DNA of 64,000 nucleotides from Paraburkholderia saeva (GCF_907164555.1 NZ_CAJQZC010000005.1:124001-188000); one strand, 5' to 3'. Positions 7,882-17,257 are shown, counted from the stretch's first letter. Translations and numbers: made by a program. Notes: generated by a model from the sequence alone, not told the origin.

Positions 7882-8637
7882 TCAAAGCTCGCGGATATCG
7901 GCGGTCGGTTCCTGCCCGAACGCGTCGCTCAACACATAGTCGACCAGCTTCGCCGCCGATGCTTCCGGCGAGGCAAGCTGCCCGTTGCGTTTGAGGTCCT
8001 CGAACTTGCCGCGCGACGGAAACTGCGCCGTGCTGACATCGCGGATTTCCGCCTGCATGCCCGTATCGACGACGCCCGGCGCCAGACTGCAGATGCGCAA
8101 CGCACGGTTTTCGTCGAGCGCAACGGCGCGCGCGTGATGATCGAGCGCCGCCTTCGTCGCGCAGTAGATGCTCCAGCCTGCATACGCATTGCGCGCGGCG
8201 CCGCTGGAAATGTGCACGATGCGACGGTCGGTTGCGTCCCCGCTCGCAGTGGCGAACGCGGCGGCCATCATCAGCGGCGTTGCCACATTCAGGCTGACCG
8301 CGCCCGCAATCGTGGCCACGTCCTGCATCCCGAGTGGACCGATCGGCTGCACCATGCCCGCGTTGTTGATCAGCACGACGCGCGCCGCGCCCGCGACGAA
8401 ACCGCGTAGTGCATCGCTGCCGAGCCACTGCGCGACCTGTGCGGTATCGGCGAGATCGAGTTCGACCTCGGTGAGCGCCTCAGGATAGCGTCGCGCGAGC
8501 GATGCGTTCAAGGAACGCGAAACGCCCAGCACTTCGACGCCGCGTTCGAGCAGCGCCGCGGCGAGCGCGTCGCCGAGGCCACGCGTGTGGCCTGTGACGA
8601 CCGCGCGCGTCGCCACTTGCGTTGCCGGATCTGTCAT
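7882..8637 (-). CDS. SDR-family oxidoreductase (251 aa)
   Basis: Short-chain dehydrogenase with the full set of motifs: [18 protein letters not shown] near residues 16-33 for the cofactor, a NNAG block, [14 protein letters not shown] carrying the catalytic Ser, and YCATK with catalytic Tyr and Lys. [10 protein letters not shown] follows, as is usual after the active site. The start is the ATG at 8637, overlapping the malate synthase stop codon in ATGA, so translation is coupled to glcB. The substrate is unknown, and the coupling is the only hint of a role near glyoxylate metabolism. Followed by an intrinsic terminator at 7774-7819. Confidence 0.9.
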   Translation of the reverse strand: MTDPATQVATRAVVTGHTRGLGDALAAALLERGVEVLGVSRSLNASLARRYPEALTEVELDLADTAQVAQWLGSDALRGFVAGAARVVLINNAGMVQPIGPLGMQDVATIAGAVSLNVATPLMMAAAFATASGDATDRRIVHISSGAARNAYAGWSIYCATKAALDHHARAVALDENRALRICSLAPGVVDTGMQAEIRDVSTAQFPSRGKFEDLKRNGQLASPEASAAKLVDYVLSDAFGQEPTADIREL

Positions 8638-10811
8638 GCGCGGGCCTTCTTCACTTCGAGACGGAACTTGTGCAGGAGCGGCTCGGTGTAGCCGGACGGC
8701 TGCTCGCGGCCTTCGAAGACGAGCGCGCACGCAGCCTTGAACGCGAGCGATGTTTCGAAGTCCGGCGCCATCGGTTGATAGTGCGGATCGGCGGCGTTCT
8801 GCTTGTCGACGACCTTTGCCATCCGCTGCATCGCCTGCGTCACGAACTCAGGCGTTACGACGCCGTGACGCAGCCAGTTCGCGATGTGCTGGCTGGAAAT
8901 GCGCAGCGTCGCGCGGTCTTCCATCAGCCCGACGTCGTGAATGTCCGGCACTTTCGAGCAACCGACGCCCTGATCGATCCAGCGCACCACATAACCCAGA
9001 ATGCCCTGCGCGTTGTTCTCGACTTCGCTGCGGATTTCTTCGTCCGACCACTGCGCCTTTTCGACGACCGGAATCGTGAGGAGGCCCTTCAGCAGCGCGT
9101 CGCGTTCGTTCGTGTAAGCGGTGCGTTCCATGTCTTCCTGCACAGCCTGCACCTCGACCTTGTGATAGTGGAGCGCGTGCAGCGTGGCCGCGGTCGGCGA
9201 GGGTACCCATGCGGTGTTCGCGCCGGCCTTCGGATGCGCGATCTTCTGTTCGAGCATCGCGTGCATCAGGTCGGGCATCGCCCACATGCCCTTGCCGATC
9301 TGCGCGCGCCCGCGCAGGCCTGCGTCGAGACCAGCGAGGACATTATTGCGCTCGTACGACGTGATCCAGCTCGACGATTTCATGTCGCCCTTGCGCATCA
9401 TCGCGCCGGCTTCCATCGCCGAATGCATCTCGTCGCCGGTGCGGTCGAGAAAGCCCGTGTTGATGAACGCGACACGTTCAGCGGCTGCGGCGATACACGC
9501 CTGCAGGTTTACGCTGGTGCGGCGTTCCTCATCCATGATGCCCATCTTGATCGTGTTGTGCGGCAGGCCGAGCAGCTTCTCGACGCGCGCGAACAGTTCG
9601 GCGGCGAACGCGACTTCGGCGGGGCCGTGCATCTTCGGCTTCACGATGTAGATCGAGCCGGTGCGCGAATTCAGCCTGTTCTGCAGGTCGTGGATCGCGC
9701 AGAGCGTCGTGACGACCGCGTCGAGAATGCCTTCGGGAATCTCGTTGCCGTCGCGATCGGTGATGGCCGGGTTCGTCATCAGGTGCCCGACGTTGCGCAC
9801 GAACAGCAGCGAGCGGCCATGCAGCTTCACCGTCGAGCCGTCAGCGCGACGGTATTCGCGATCGGCGTTCAGTTTGCGCGTGAACGTCTTGCCGTTTTTC
9901 GTGACTTCTTCGGTGAGCGTGCCTTTCATCAGGCCGATCCAGTTGCGGTACAGCTGGACCTTGTCGTCGGCATCGACGGCGGCGACCGAATCTTCGCAAT
10001 CGATGATCGTGCTCACTGCGGCTTCCATCAGCACGTCCTTGACATGCGCGGAATCGGTCTTGCCAATCGAATCGTTCGCGTCGATCTGGATTTCGAAGTG
10101 CAGACCGTTGTGCTTCAGGAGGATCGCTGACGGGGCCTTCGCTTCGCCCTGGAAGCCGATGAACTGCGCCGGTGTCTTCAACGCCGTGGCGCCGTTCTTC
10201 AGCACGACAACCAGTTCGTTACCTTCGATGCTGTAACGCGTGGCGTCCGCATGCGAGCCGCTTGCGAGTGGTGCGGCTTCGTCGAGGAACGCGCGCGCGA
10301 ACGCGATTACGCGTGCGCCGCGCACCGGATTGAACGCCTTCTGCTTTTCGGCGCCATCGGTCTCGGGAATCGCATCGGTGCCATAGAGCGCGTCATACAG
10401 GCTGCCCCAGCGCGCGTTCGCGGCGTTGAGCGCATAGCGCTGGTTCGACAGCGGCACGACGAGTTGCGGGCCGGCCTGCGTGGAGATTTCGCTGTCCACA
10501 TTCGTGGTCGTCGCCTTGAACGCCGCCGGCGCGGGCACGATATAGCCGATGCCTTCGAGGAACGTGCGATACGCCGCGAGATCGCGCACCGGGCCCGGGT
10601 TCGCGCGATGCCACGTGTCGAGTTCCGTTTGCAGGCGGTCACGTTCGGCGAGCAGCGCGCGGTTTTTGGGCGCGAGCTCATGCACGAGGGTATCGAAGCC
10701 TGCCCAGAACTGGGTGGCATCGACACCGGTGCCGGGCAGGGCTTCGCTGTCGATAAACTGTTTGAGTCCGGCTGCAATGCGCAGGCCGCCTTGGTCGGTC
10801 ATCTGGGTCAT
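8634..10811 (-). CDS. glcB: Malate synthase G (725 aa)
   Basis: Condenses glyoxylate with acetyl-CoA to malate in the cytosol. Length and sequence match the monomeric G form (~723 aa): [69 protein letters not shown] and [10 protein letters not shown] are all recognisable blocks. The start is the ATG at 10811 (MTQMTDQGG) with GGAG upstream; the frame stays open ~100 codons further but that part is not family sequence. The stop overlaps the next gene's start. The glycolate oxidase genes glcDEF, partners in the E. coli glc operon, are not in this window, but a relic of glcG lies directly upstream. Confidence 0.97.
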   Translation of the reverse strand: MTQMTDQGGLRIAAGLKQFIDSEALPGTGVDATQFWAGFDTLVHELAPKNRALLAERDRLQTELDTWHRANPGPVRDLAAYRTFLEGIGYIVPAPAAFKATTTNVDSEISTQAGPQLVVPLSNQRYALNAANARWGSLYDALYGTDAIPETDGAEKQKAFNPVRGARVIAFARAFLDEAAPLASGSHADATRYSIEGNELVVVLKNGATALKTPAQFIGFQGEAKAPSAILLKHNGLHFEIQIDANDSIGKTDSAHVKDVLMEAAVSTIIDCEDSVAAVDADDKVQLYRNWIGLMKGTLTEEVTKNGKTFTRKLNADREYRRADGSTVKLHGRSLLFVRNVGHLMTNPAITDRDGNEIPEGILDAVVTTLCAIHDLQNRLNSRTGSIYIVKPKMHGPAEVAFAAELFARVEKLLGLPHNTIKMGIMDEERRTSVNLQACIAAAAERVAFINTGFLDRTGDEMHSAMEAGAMMRKGDMKSSSWITSYERNNVLAGLDAGLRGRAQIGKGMWAMPDLMHAMLEQKIAHPKAGANTAWVPSPTAATLHALHYHKVEVQAVQEDMERTAYTNERDALLKGLLTIPVVEKAQWSDEEIRSEVENNAQGILGYVVRWIDQGVGCSKVPDIHDVGLMEDRATLRISSQHIANWLRHGVVTPEFVTQAMQRMAKVVDKQNAADPHYQPMAPDFETSLAFKAACALVFEGREQPSGYTEPLLHKFRLEVKKARA

Positions 10812-10848
10812 GAACTGCTCCGTCTGTCTGTATGGGCCTGTTGCCCGT

Positions 10849-11044
10849 TCAAGCGTTGAAACTGTGAGCGCCGGCACGCGCCACGTGGGCATTCTGGTCC
10901 GCCTTCCATCTTTACACCCGACGCGCCGACGCCGCCGGCCACAAGGCCGTCGACCGCCACTGGCACGCCGCCTTCGAGGGTACCGGAAAGCGGTGCGCCG
11001 GGGAAAGCCGTGCGTCCCCGCGCGATCGCCGCACCTTCCCGGTG
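10849..11044 (-). pseudogene. Relic of a GlcG/HbpS-like gene (C-terminal part, frameshifted)
   Basis: On the minus strand one frame reads [20 protein letters not shown], then [20 protein letters not shown], then KMEGG: the conserved C-terminal core of GlcG/HbpS proteins (EGGVP.VVDG.VVGA.GVSG). Skipping one G near 10900 restores a second frame, [16 protein letters not shown], ending at a TGA whose last base is 10849. That is the expected family ending (DQ..VA.AG). No intact N-terminal half or start is found upstream; only a fragment like [12 protein letters not shown] in another frame. In E. coli glcG immediately precedes glcB, so the position matches. Decay is seen directly; the family name is from memory. 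Confidence 0.65.
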
Positions 11045-11143
11045 CGCGGGCTGGCGCAACGGCGAAGGGCGATATTGGACCACACTCGCTACACACCTGG
11101 GCCGCACGCGACATTGAGGCGGCACACGGACGCGTGAATGCAT

Positions 11144-11200
11144 CACTCCGGAGTGTGCAGTGTCACACCGGTATCGTCCAGAAACCAGAAATGCGGAGTG
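11144..11200. promoter_or_regulatory. Palindrome and repeated half-site upstream of glcB / DUF4126 gene
   Basis: A perfect 12-bp palindrome, CACTCCGGAGTG, at 11144-11155, and a second copy of the half-site CGGAGTG at 11194-11200, lie in the divergent gap between glcB and the DUF4126 gene. This could be an operator. Which regulator binds, if any, is unknown. Confidence 0.3.
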
Positions 11201-11319
11201 CGTGATCGCCTTGCCCGCTGAGATGACCGCTCCCAGGACATGAAAGATGCAATCGGTTATCGTGACGCGCTGTTCGTGCCTCGCGACGTGCCGTGTCGCA
11301 CTCCACCCTGGAGGTGTCC

Positions 11320-11781
11320 ATGTCGATCTACCTGCTTGCGCTCTTCATCGGAATCATCGCTGGCCTGCGTGCATTCACGGCGCCCGCGGCCATCAGCTGG
11401 GCCGCACATGCGGGCGTGCTGAACCTGCAGGGCACGCCGCTCGCGTTCATGGGCGCAGCTGTCACGCCGTGGATCTTCACGGTGCTCGCTGTGGTGGAAC
11501 TGGTCACGGATCAACTTCCCAAAACCCCCAGCCGCAAGGTGCCGATGCAGTTCGGCACGCGCATCGTCAGCGGCGCGCTGTGCGGTGCGTGTATCGGCGC
11601 ACCGGCGGGCGCGCTCGTCGCCGGGCTCGTGGCGGGTGTGATCGGTGCGGTCATCGGCACGCTGGGCGGTGCCTCGGCGCGCGGCGCACTCGCGCGCGCG
11701 TTCGGCCGTGATCTGCCGGCGGCGCTGATCGAGGACGTCGTCGCGGTGGGCGGCGCGATCCTCATCTACACGGCGCTCTGA
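11320..11781 (+). CDS. DUF4126-type integral membrane protein (153 aa)
   Basis: The start is the ATG at 11320, after GGAGGTGTCC; an upstream in-frame codon at 11293 is ignored. The product is very hydrophobic, with about four or five segments: MSIYLLALFIGIIAGLRAFT, WIFTVLAVVELVTD, a Gly/Ala-rich pair around SGALCGACIGAPAGALVAGL, and VVAVGGAILIYTAL at the end. The GLRAFTAP and QLPKTPSRKVPMQFG blocks fit DUF4126 proteins of Burkholderia as I remember them. The Gly/Ala repeats resemble glycine-zipper segments. Function unknown; inner membrane location inferred. It is divergent from glcB and appears monocistronic. Confidence 0.75.
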   Translation: MSIYLLALFIGIIAGLRAFTAPAAISWAAHAGVLNLQGTPLAFMGAAVTPWIFTVLAVVELVTDQLPKTPSRKVPMQFGTRIVSGALCGACIGAPAGALVAGLVAGVIGAVIGTLGGASARGALARAFGRDLPAALIEDVVAVGGAILIYTAL

Positions 11782-12013
11782 GCGGCGGGCGGTCCTCGCC
11801 CGGTTGCTGTTTGCGTCGATGCGGGCCCTGCGGGCTGCACTGCAAACCTTTCAATAATCGCCCATAATTCCGACCGCGACAGTACCGGAAGACGTGCCGT
11901 CGCGCAGGAACCTTCATATCCATTTCCTGGCGACACGGTGCCACAAGCAGCGTGCGGCGGCGTCCCGTTGTGCTGCGCCCGGAAGTTCCTTTCAGTTTGA
12001 CAACATAACTATC

Positions 12014-12211
12014 ATGACCTCATCCGACCAATCAAGTCGATCCTGGACCAGGATTCTCCTGGTGATCCCCTACATCGCGTTGCTCTGGCTGCCGTTCTAT
12101 AACGACGTACGGCCGTCGCTGCTCGGTTTTCCGTTCTTCTACTGGTATCAGCTGCTATGGGTGCCGGTGACGTCGCTCCTGCTGTACGTCGTCTACAGGA
12201 GCTTCAAATGA
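12014..12211 (+). CDS. DUF3311 small membrane protein (65 aa)
   Basis: Two hydrophobic segments (ILLVIPYIALLWLPFYNDV and YQLLWVPVTSLLLYVVY) separated by the LLGFPFFYWYQ motif typical of DUF3311. These proteins are almost always encoded directly before a sodium:solute symporter of the MctP/YhjB type and probably act as its small partner, like YhdT-type subunits. The stop overlaps the next start by 4 nt (ATGA at 12208), supporting a two-gene unit. The start is the ATG at 12014; the frame upstream is not hydrophobic and not family-like. Confidence 0.9.
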   Translation: MTSSDQSSRSWTRILLVIPYIALLWLPFYNDVRPSLLGFPFFYWYQLLWVPVTSLLLYVVYRSFK

Positions 12212-13701
12212 GCGATATCAAACCGGTGGATGGCGTGGCGATGGGCGTATTCATCGCGTTCTTCGCGCTGGTGACGGTGCTCGGCTTCGTGGCCGCGCGC
12301 TGGAAGCGGGGCGACCTGACGCAGTTGCACGAGTGGGGTCTGGGTGGCCGTCAGTTCGGGACCGTGATTTCGTGGTTCCTCGTCGGCGGTGACTTCTATA
12401 CGGCGTACACCGTGATCGCGGTGCCGGCGCTGGTGTATTCGGTGGGCGCCTATGGCTTCTTCGCGCTGCCGTACACGATCATCGTCTATCCGTTCGTGTT
12501 CGCCGTGATGCCGAAGCTCTGGCAGATCGCGAAAACGAAAAACCACATCACTGCGGCCGACTTCGTGCACGGCGAATACGGCGGCAAGCTGCTGCCCGCC
12601 GCTGTCGCGCTGACAGGCATCGTGGCGACGATGCCGTATATCGCGCTGCAGCTGGTCGGCATGCAGGTCGTGATCAAGGGTCTCGGCGTGGAAGGCGAAC
12701 TGCCGCTCATCGTGGCGTTCGTGATTCTCGCGGTGTACACGTATTCGAGCGGCCTGCGCGCGCCGGCGATGATCGCGTTCGTGAAGGACATCATGATCTA
12801 TATCGTCGTGATCGCGGCGGTGTGGCTGATCCCGGCGAAGCTCGGCGGTTACGGCGCGGTGTTCGATTCGGCCGACAAGTTCTTCCAGGCGAAGGGCGGC
12901 GCAACCGGCATCATCCTGAAGCCATCGCAGTTCACCGCATATGCATCGCTTGCGCTCGGCTCGGCGCTCGCCGCGTTCATGTATCCGCATACGATGACGG
13001 CGGTGCTGTCCTCGTCGTCGGCGAAGACGGTGCGCAAGAACGCGATCTTCCTGCCGGCGTACACGCTGCTGCTGGGTCTCATCGCGCTGCTCGGCTATAT
13101 GGCGATTGCAGCGGGCATTCACGTGAAGTCGGCTTCGGACGTCGTGCCGGTGCTCTTCGGCACGATCTTCCCGTCGTGGTTCGTGGGCTTCGCGGCCGCC
13201 GCGATTGCGATCAGCGCGCTGGTGCCGGCGGCCATCATGTCGATCGGCGCGGCGAACCTGTTCACGCGAAACCTGTGGCGTCCGCTCGTGAATCCGGACA
13301 TCACGCCGGCGAAGGAAGCATCGACTGCGAAGATGGTGTCGCTCGTCGTGAAGTTCGGCGCGCTGCTTTTCATCGTGTTCCTGCCGACGCAGTACGCGAT
13401 CGATCTTCAACTGCTGGGCGGCGTGTGGATTCTGCAGATCTTCCCGGCGATCGTGTTCACGCTCTACACGCGACGCATGTCGACGGTGGGGCTGCTCGCG
13501 GGCTGGCTGGTCGGTCTCGTGACCGGGACGAGCCTCGCGATCGTGCAGGGGCTGAAGCCTGTGTATCCGCTGCATGTCGGCGGCACGACGTGGCCGCTGT
13601 ACATCGGCCTGATCGCGCTCGTCGTGAATATCGTCGTCACGTTTATCGTGTCGGCGGTTTCACCGAAGCGTGCACCGGTTGGCGCGGTCGCGGGCAGCTG
13701 A
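12208..13701 (+). CDS. mctP: Monocarboxylate uptake permease, SSS family (497 aa)
   Basis: A sodium:solute symporter with ~13 membrane segments. It begins MSDIKPVDGVAMGVFIAFFA; an earlier in-frame codon at 12157 would run through the DUF3311 gene. Recognisable blocks are WGLGGRQFGTVISWFLVGGD (the family SSS signature near TM2), YMYPHTMTAVLSSSSA-like text at FMYPHTMTAVLSS, and AISALVPAAIMSIGAANLFT. It resembles Rhizobium MctP, which takes up lactate, pyruvate and alanine; the exact substrate here is inferred. Translationally coupled to the DUF3311 gene and followed by an intrinsic terminator at 13753. Its closeness to glcB suggests a small-carboxylate neighbourhood, though the two units are divergent. 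Confidence 0.85.
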   Translation: MSDIKPVDGVAMGVFIAFFALVTVLGFVAARWKRGDLTQLHEWGLGGRQFGTVISWFLVGGDFYTAYTVIAVPALVYSVGAYGFFALPYTIIVYPFVFAVMPKLWQIAKTKNHITAADFVHGEYGGKLLPAAVALTGIVATMPYIALQLVGMQVVIKGLGVEGELPLIVAFVILAVYTYSSGLRAPAMIAFVKDIMIYIVVIAAVWLIPAKLGGYGAVFDSADKFFQAKGGATGIILKPSQFTAYASLALGSALAAFMYPHTMTAVLSSSSAKTVRKNAIFLPAYTLLLGLIALLGYMAIAAGIHVKSASDVVPVLFGTIFPSWFVGFAAAAIAISALVPAAIMSIGAANLFTRNLWRPLVNPDITPAKEASTAKMVSLVVKFGALLFIVFLPTQYAIDLQLLGGVWILQIFPAIVFTLYTRRMSTVGLLAGWLVGLVTGTSLAIVQGLKPVYPLHVGGTTWPLYIGLIALVVNIVVTFIVSAVSPKRAPVGAVAGS

Positions 13702-13752
13702 TGCATGGATGATCAGGGGCGGGCCATGATGGGCGCCCCGTGTTTGACGGAG

Positions 13753-13773
13753 AAGCCGGCCCTGTGCCGGCTT
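13753..13773 (+). terminator. Intrinsic terminator after mctP
   Basis: Stem AAGCCGGC (13753-13760) with GCCGGCTT (13766-13773) and a 5-nt loop, followed by a T-rich tract (TTCTGCTTTT). It lies between mctP and the convergent small gene ending at 13789. Confidence 0.8.
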
Positions 13774-13788
13774 TTCTGCTTTTCACAT

Positions 13789-14175
13789 TCAGACTTTTGG
13801 GGCGACGAGATTCGCGTCCCGCGAGAGTCGCCATCGTCCGCTCGCGTCCTTGCGCAGGATCGTCAGCGTGTAGCCGGCGTAATGGACGGGCGCGGCCTCG
13901 CCGGGCGGCCGGATGGTGATGTTCAGATGATTGCGCACGAAGGCCCAGTCGCCTGCGACCTGAAGCTCCTCGATTTCCGCCGTGCCTTCCATCTGGACGT
14001 TCTGCATCTGCGCGGACATCGCCGCAAACGCCACCTTCCCAAAAGGCGGACGGCCCGGCGTCATGAAGACCACGTCGTCGGTCATGAGGTCCAGCACGAC
14101 GGCTGTGTCGCCGCGCCGGCTCGCGGACATCCACGTATCGATCAGCGTGCGGATTGCCTGTTCGTCGTTACTCAT
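13789..14175 (-). CDS. SnoaL/NTF2-like domain protein (128 aa)
   Basis: The start is the ATG at 14175, preceded by GAGGAG. The pattern SNDEQAIRTLIDTWMSASRR, then GDTAVVLDLMTDDVVFMTPG and a run of strands (WAFVRNHLNITI, YAGYTLTILRKDASGRWRLS RD split by a turn) is the SgcJ/EcaC-like member of the NTF2/SnoaL alpha+beta barrel fold. These small proteins are isomerases, hydrolases or have unknown activity; none can be assigned here. Monocistronic on the minus strand, convergent with mctP. Confidence 0.85.
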   Translation of the reverse strand: MSNDEQAIRTLIDTWMSASRRGDTAVVLDLMTDDVVFMTPGRPPFGKVAFAAMSAQMQNVQMEGTAEIEELQVAGDWAFVRNHLNITIRPPGEAAPVHYAGYTLTILRKDASGRWRLSRDANLVAPKV

Positions 14176-14525
14176 GTCAGCGCTCCTCGAGTGGAAGGGT
14201 GAGTCATGGATGATCTCCGAAATGGCCGCAATCAGCATGCCGAGCCGCATGCATACGTGCGCTCGCAGCCCTTTCCTGTGAAGATTTGGCGGCCGTCGCC
14301 GGGCTCGCGCCTACCGCAAACACGAGGGCGGGCGTGCACCAGGACAGGGCGTTCTGAGGATTCCTCGGAAACCGGTGGGCTCGCTTGCCTGGTGTTTTCC
14401 CTTGGTGTCATATTGGTTCTCCACCGCGGCGTCATTCCGCCGTTCGCGCCATGGTGAACTAACCAGAGAGACCACAAACCGTGACGCGCGTCGCCACCAG
14501 GCGCCGCGCGACGCCGGGGAAAGCA
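14176..14525. other. Intergenic stretch, no gene seen
   Basis: Divergent region between the SnoaL-like gene and the small plus-strand gene at 14526. No coding frame looks real. Short inverted repeats are present, for example GAGGATTCCTC near 14356, but nothing that identifies a regulator. It presumably carries the promoters of both flanking genes. Confidence 0.5.
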
Positions 14526-14726
14526 ATGGATCACCATCAGCTTGAGAAAGACATCCTCCATCTGGAGCAGATCGTGACGCGCATCTCGCCGGACGACCGC
14601 ATTCCGCTGTCGTACTGGCAGAACCGGGTGCAGACAATATCATCCGCGGTTGTTGTTCCCACGCAACGCGGTCGCCTGAAACGGCTCATCGATGCACTCG
14701 ATCTACTCGAGGCCCGTTCGAAGTAG
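14526..14726 (+). CDS. Small hypothetical protein (66 aa)
   Basis: The ATG at 14526 follows GGGGAAAGC. The product (MDHHQLEKDILHLEQIVTRI ... RGRLKRLIDALDLLEARSK) is soluble and mostly helical, with heptad-like Leu/Ile spacing at both ends that suggests a small helical bundle or dimer. No signal peptide or known domain. I have a weak memory of similar short proteins in Burkholderia genomes. It stands alone; the following ~280 nt hold no gene. Confidence 0.55.
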   Translation: MDHHQLEKDILHLEQIVTRISPDDRIPLSYWQNRVQTISSAVVVPTQRGRLKRLIDALDLLEARSK

Positions 14727-14784
14727 GGACGGTACACGCGCTACCTTGGCAAGACCGCCGCAGGGCGGTTGGCCGGCAGCAGGC

Positions 14785-14823
14785 GGCAATTCTTGCAAGC
14801 CGACAGGCAATTTCTGCAACCCG
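14785..14823. repeat. Imperfect 21-bp tandem repeat
   Basis: Two adjacent near-copies with a 21-nt period: GGCAATTCTTGCAAGCCGAC from 14785 and GGCAATTTCTGCAACCCG from 14806. They are upstream of the DUF1328 gene (minus strand) only at some distance, so a regulatory role is speculative. Confidence 0.45.
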
Positions 14824-15007
14824 CGATCAGCCAGAGCGCCATGGCGGTCGACTTTTACCGGTCCACAGCCAGTCTGGCGAAGCCCCTGAGCGGGTCGCCC
14901 CGCACCCCACAAAACAGATCGCGCGACACTGCGAAGACAGTGGCGCGCGAATCCGCTTTCAGGAGGGGTTCGCCGTGGGCGAACCGGGAGACCTCGAGCG
15001 CGTCTCT

Positions 15008-15169
15008 CTATCGCCTGATGACGCCCATCAACAGGGTTACGAGGAAGATCACGAGGAAGATGAAGAACAGAACCTTCGCGATTTCAGCCGCACCAGCGGC
15101 GATCCCACCGAAACCGAAGACGGCGGCGATGATGGCGATGATGAAAAATATTGCAGCATAACGAAGCAT
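15008..15169 (-). CDS. DUF1328 small membrane protein (53 aa)
   Basis: Product [20 protein letters not shown] followed by [20 protein letters not shown]: two membrane segments separated by a Gly-rich turn, the full-length pattern of DUF1328 (YtjA-type) proteins of 50-60 residues. The start is the ATG at 15169 with GGGAGG upstream; the frame is open further but that part is not family-like. Inner membrane; the function is unknown. Such genes are often stress-induced, which cannot be judged here. Confidence 0.9.
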   Translation of the reverse strand: MLRYAAIFFIIAIIAAVFGFGGIAAGAAEIAKVLFFIFLVIFLVTLLMGVIRR

Positions 15170-15399
15170 GAAGGCCTCCCACCGTTGAATGGCCGGATTG
15201 ATTGACGTCGCTGGATGGCGTCGTTCCGCAGGCCGGCGAAATCGCCGCCGCATGGCAAACAGCAACACCCGTGCCCAGTCGCGGCACGCGAGCACGGGGT
15301 GATGCGCCTGAATGGATGCGACCGGGCCGGCCGCGTGTTTGCCGTAGCGTCAGCGGGTCGATATGAAGAGGACGGGTTCGACGATGAGCCGGGCCGCGC

Positions 15400-16758
15400 T
15401 CAGGCAGCCACGCGGTTGCGGCCTTCGCGCTTCGCGCGGTAGAGCGCCGCATCGGCCTCGGCGAGCAGGGTCGCCGGTATCGTGCGGTCCGTGCCGCACG
15501 ATGCGGCGAGGCCGATCGAGACGGTCACGTGGCCGGCTTCCGTGAAATGCGCTTCGATGCCGAGCGCCTCAATGCCGTCGCGCAGCGTTTCGGCGATCTG
15601 CCCGGCCATCTTCTGGTTGCACTCCGGCAGCACGATCACGAATTCCTCACCGCCGTAGCGCGCCACGAAGTCGCCGGTTCGCCGCAGGCAGCCTTTCAAC
15701 GCGTGCGCGACGGCGATCAGACATTCATCGCCGCGCTGGTGGCCGTAGTGGTCGTTGAAGCTCTTGAAGCGGTCGATGTCGACCATCAGCACCGCCAGTG
15801 GCCGGCCGGTTTCGTTTGCCTGGCGCAGTGCGGCCGGATAGCGCTGGTCGAAATAGCGGCGGTTGAAAATGCCGGTCAGGCCGTCGAGCACCGCGTACTC
15901 GCCCAGTTTGATGTTGGCCGCGTGCAGCGCACGGTAGAGATTCGCGATTTCCCAGATCAGCACACCAAGCAGCGCGCTCGACGCCATCACCGAGGCCAGT
16001 CGCCCAACGTACCAGCCGACGCTGAAGCGCTCGCTCGCCGCCATTGTCAATGAGACGTCCGCGAGCGAAGCGACCAGCGCGACCGCAATCCACAGTTGCA
16101 GCAGCGTGCGCAGACGCGTCGTGATCGCGAACCAGGCGAGCGCGAGCGCACTGATCGTGGCGACCGAAATACCGGCGGGCCCCAAAACCACCTCACGGTA
16201 CGACCGGCCGACGACGATATCCGGCAGCATGCCCTGCGCGTGAATCGCGAGGAAGCCGGTGAAGAGCGACAGGCACACCGGCGTACCCAGCAGTAAACAC
16301 CCCGCGCGAACGAACGCGCCGTTCTTGAGCGGGCCGGGCAGCATACGGTAGACGACGAGCGAGCCGGCCACGAAAAGCGGAAAGCCGGCGTGCCAGAACA
16401 CCCAGATCCAGGCAGCGGTTTGCGGGCCCGCGCCAAGGAGTCCGGTGGGTGAGAACACGCCTGGAAAAACGAAGATCTGGACCACGACCGTGACGGCCGT
16501 ATAGATGTACGCGCCGGCCAGCGCCGCCAGAAACGGCTGGCGCGTGATCATGAACTGCGTCCACAGCAGATAGGCCGTGAGGCCATCGGCGGCGAACACG
16601 GCCATGGCGAACATCGGCATGAACGGGGCGATGTACGGGGCGGAAGCGGAAGCCATCGGCAGCACGATGGCGAGCACGCACAGCATGAATCCCGCGACGA
16701 TGCCGGCCGCAATCCGGTGACGGCCCGTGGCCGCAAGACTCATGATGTTGCTTTGCAT
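15400..16758 (-). CDS. Membrane GGDEF diguanylate cyclase (452 aa)
   Basis: About eight hydrophobic segments fill residues 15-275 and look like a MASE-type sensory membrane domain (MASE4-like, e.g. FMPMFAMAVFAADGLTAYLL). A GGDEF domain occupies roughly 290-450: DGLTGIFNRRYFDQRYP, DIDRFKSFNDHYGHQRGDE and the active-site RYGGEEF. The inhibitory I-site RxxD is present as RTGD five residues before GGEEF, so product feedback is likely. It should make c-di-GMP from two GTP at the inner membrane. It lies ~880 bases from bcsB, whose complex is c-di-GMP dependent, which makes it a plausible but unproven local activator. No clear ribosome site was seen at the chosen start. Confidence 0.92.
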   Translation of the reverse strand: MQSNIMSLAATGRHRIAAGIVAGFMLCVLAIVLPMASASAPYIAPFMPMFAMAVFAADGLTAYLLWTQFMITRQPFLAALAGAYIYTAVTVVVQIFVFPGVFSPTGLLGAGPQTAAWIWVFWHAGFPLFVAGSLVVYRMLPGPLKNGAFVRAGCLLLGTPVCLSLFTGFLAIHAQGMLPDIVVGRSYREVVLGPAGISVATISALALAWFAITTRLRTLLQLWIAVALVASLADVSLTMAASERFSVGWYVGRLASVMASSALLGVLIWEIANLYRALHAANIKLGEYAVLDGLTGIFNRRYFDQRYPAALRQANETGRPLAVLMVDIDRFKSFNDHYGHQRGDECLIAVAHALKGCLRRTGDFVARYGGEEFVIVLPECNQKMAGQIAETLRDGIEALGIEAHFTEAGHVTVSIGLAASCGTDRTIPATLLAEADAALYRAKREGRNRVAA

Positions 16759-16843
16759 GCGGAGGATCGATGATGAAGGAGGGCGACGCGAGGCGATTCT
16801 ATCTTCGATCCTGATGCGCGGGCGTGACGGTGCGCGCCCGAAC

Positions 16844-17257
16844 CTACGCGCGCAACCAGCGCATGAGAAGCGGGCCGCACAGCACGCCCCATGTCACCGC
16901 GCAGATCAGCAGCGAAACCGTGACGGCGGCGCTGCCGCAGTCTTTCGCGCGCCGCGACAGCTCGTGCCGTTCGAGCGAGATCCGGTCGATCGCGGCCTCG
17001 ATGCTCGAATTCAGCAATTCGACCAGCAGCACGAGCAGCACCGGCACGATCAGGAGCACGCGTTCGACCGGGCTGAGCGGCAACAGCATTGCGACAGGCA
17101 GCAGGATCGCCGCGAGGGCGACTTCCTGACGAAACGCGCTTTCAACCCGGAATGTCGTGACGATGCCATCCCAGGAATGACGAAGCGCGAACAGCGCGCG
17201 CAGCGGGCCGCTGCGCTTGGGCGGCACGCCCGCCGGGGATTCAGTGGAAGGGTTCAT
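16844..17257 (-). CDS. dgkA: Diacylglycerol kinase (137 aa)
   Basis: Small integral-membrane kinase that phosphorylates diacylglycerol, recycling lipid from membrane-derived oligosaccharide synthesis. Three membrane segments (LAAILLPVAMLLPLS, VLLIVPVLLVLLVELLN, AVTVSLLICAVTWGVLCG) and the family block ELLNSSIEAAIDRISLERHE, with the catalytic Glu region, are present, followed by AKDCGSAAV. The ATG at 17257 is preferred over a TTG two codons earlier; neither has a strong ribosome site. The N-terminal ~20 residues are a hydrophilic extension relative to E. coli. Encoded convergent-to-none, divergent from bcsB across a 379-nt gap. Confidence 0.92.
   Translation of the reverse strand: MNPSTESPAGVPPKRSGPLRALFALRHSWDGIVTTFRVESAFRQEVALAAILLPVAMLLPLSPVERVLLIVPVLLVLLVELLNSSIEAAIDRISLERHELSRRAKDCGSAAVTVSLLICAVTWGVLCGPLLMRWLRA

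Noticed and set aside
10808..11146. Frame upstream of glcB as an intact gene
   Set aside because: The conserved GlcG-like core breaks at a one-base frameshift and the N-terminal half is missing, so it is listed as a pseudogene.
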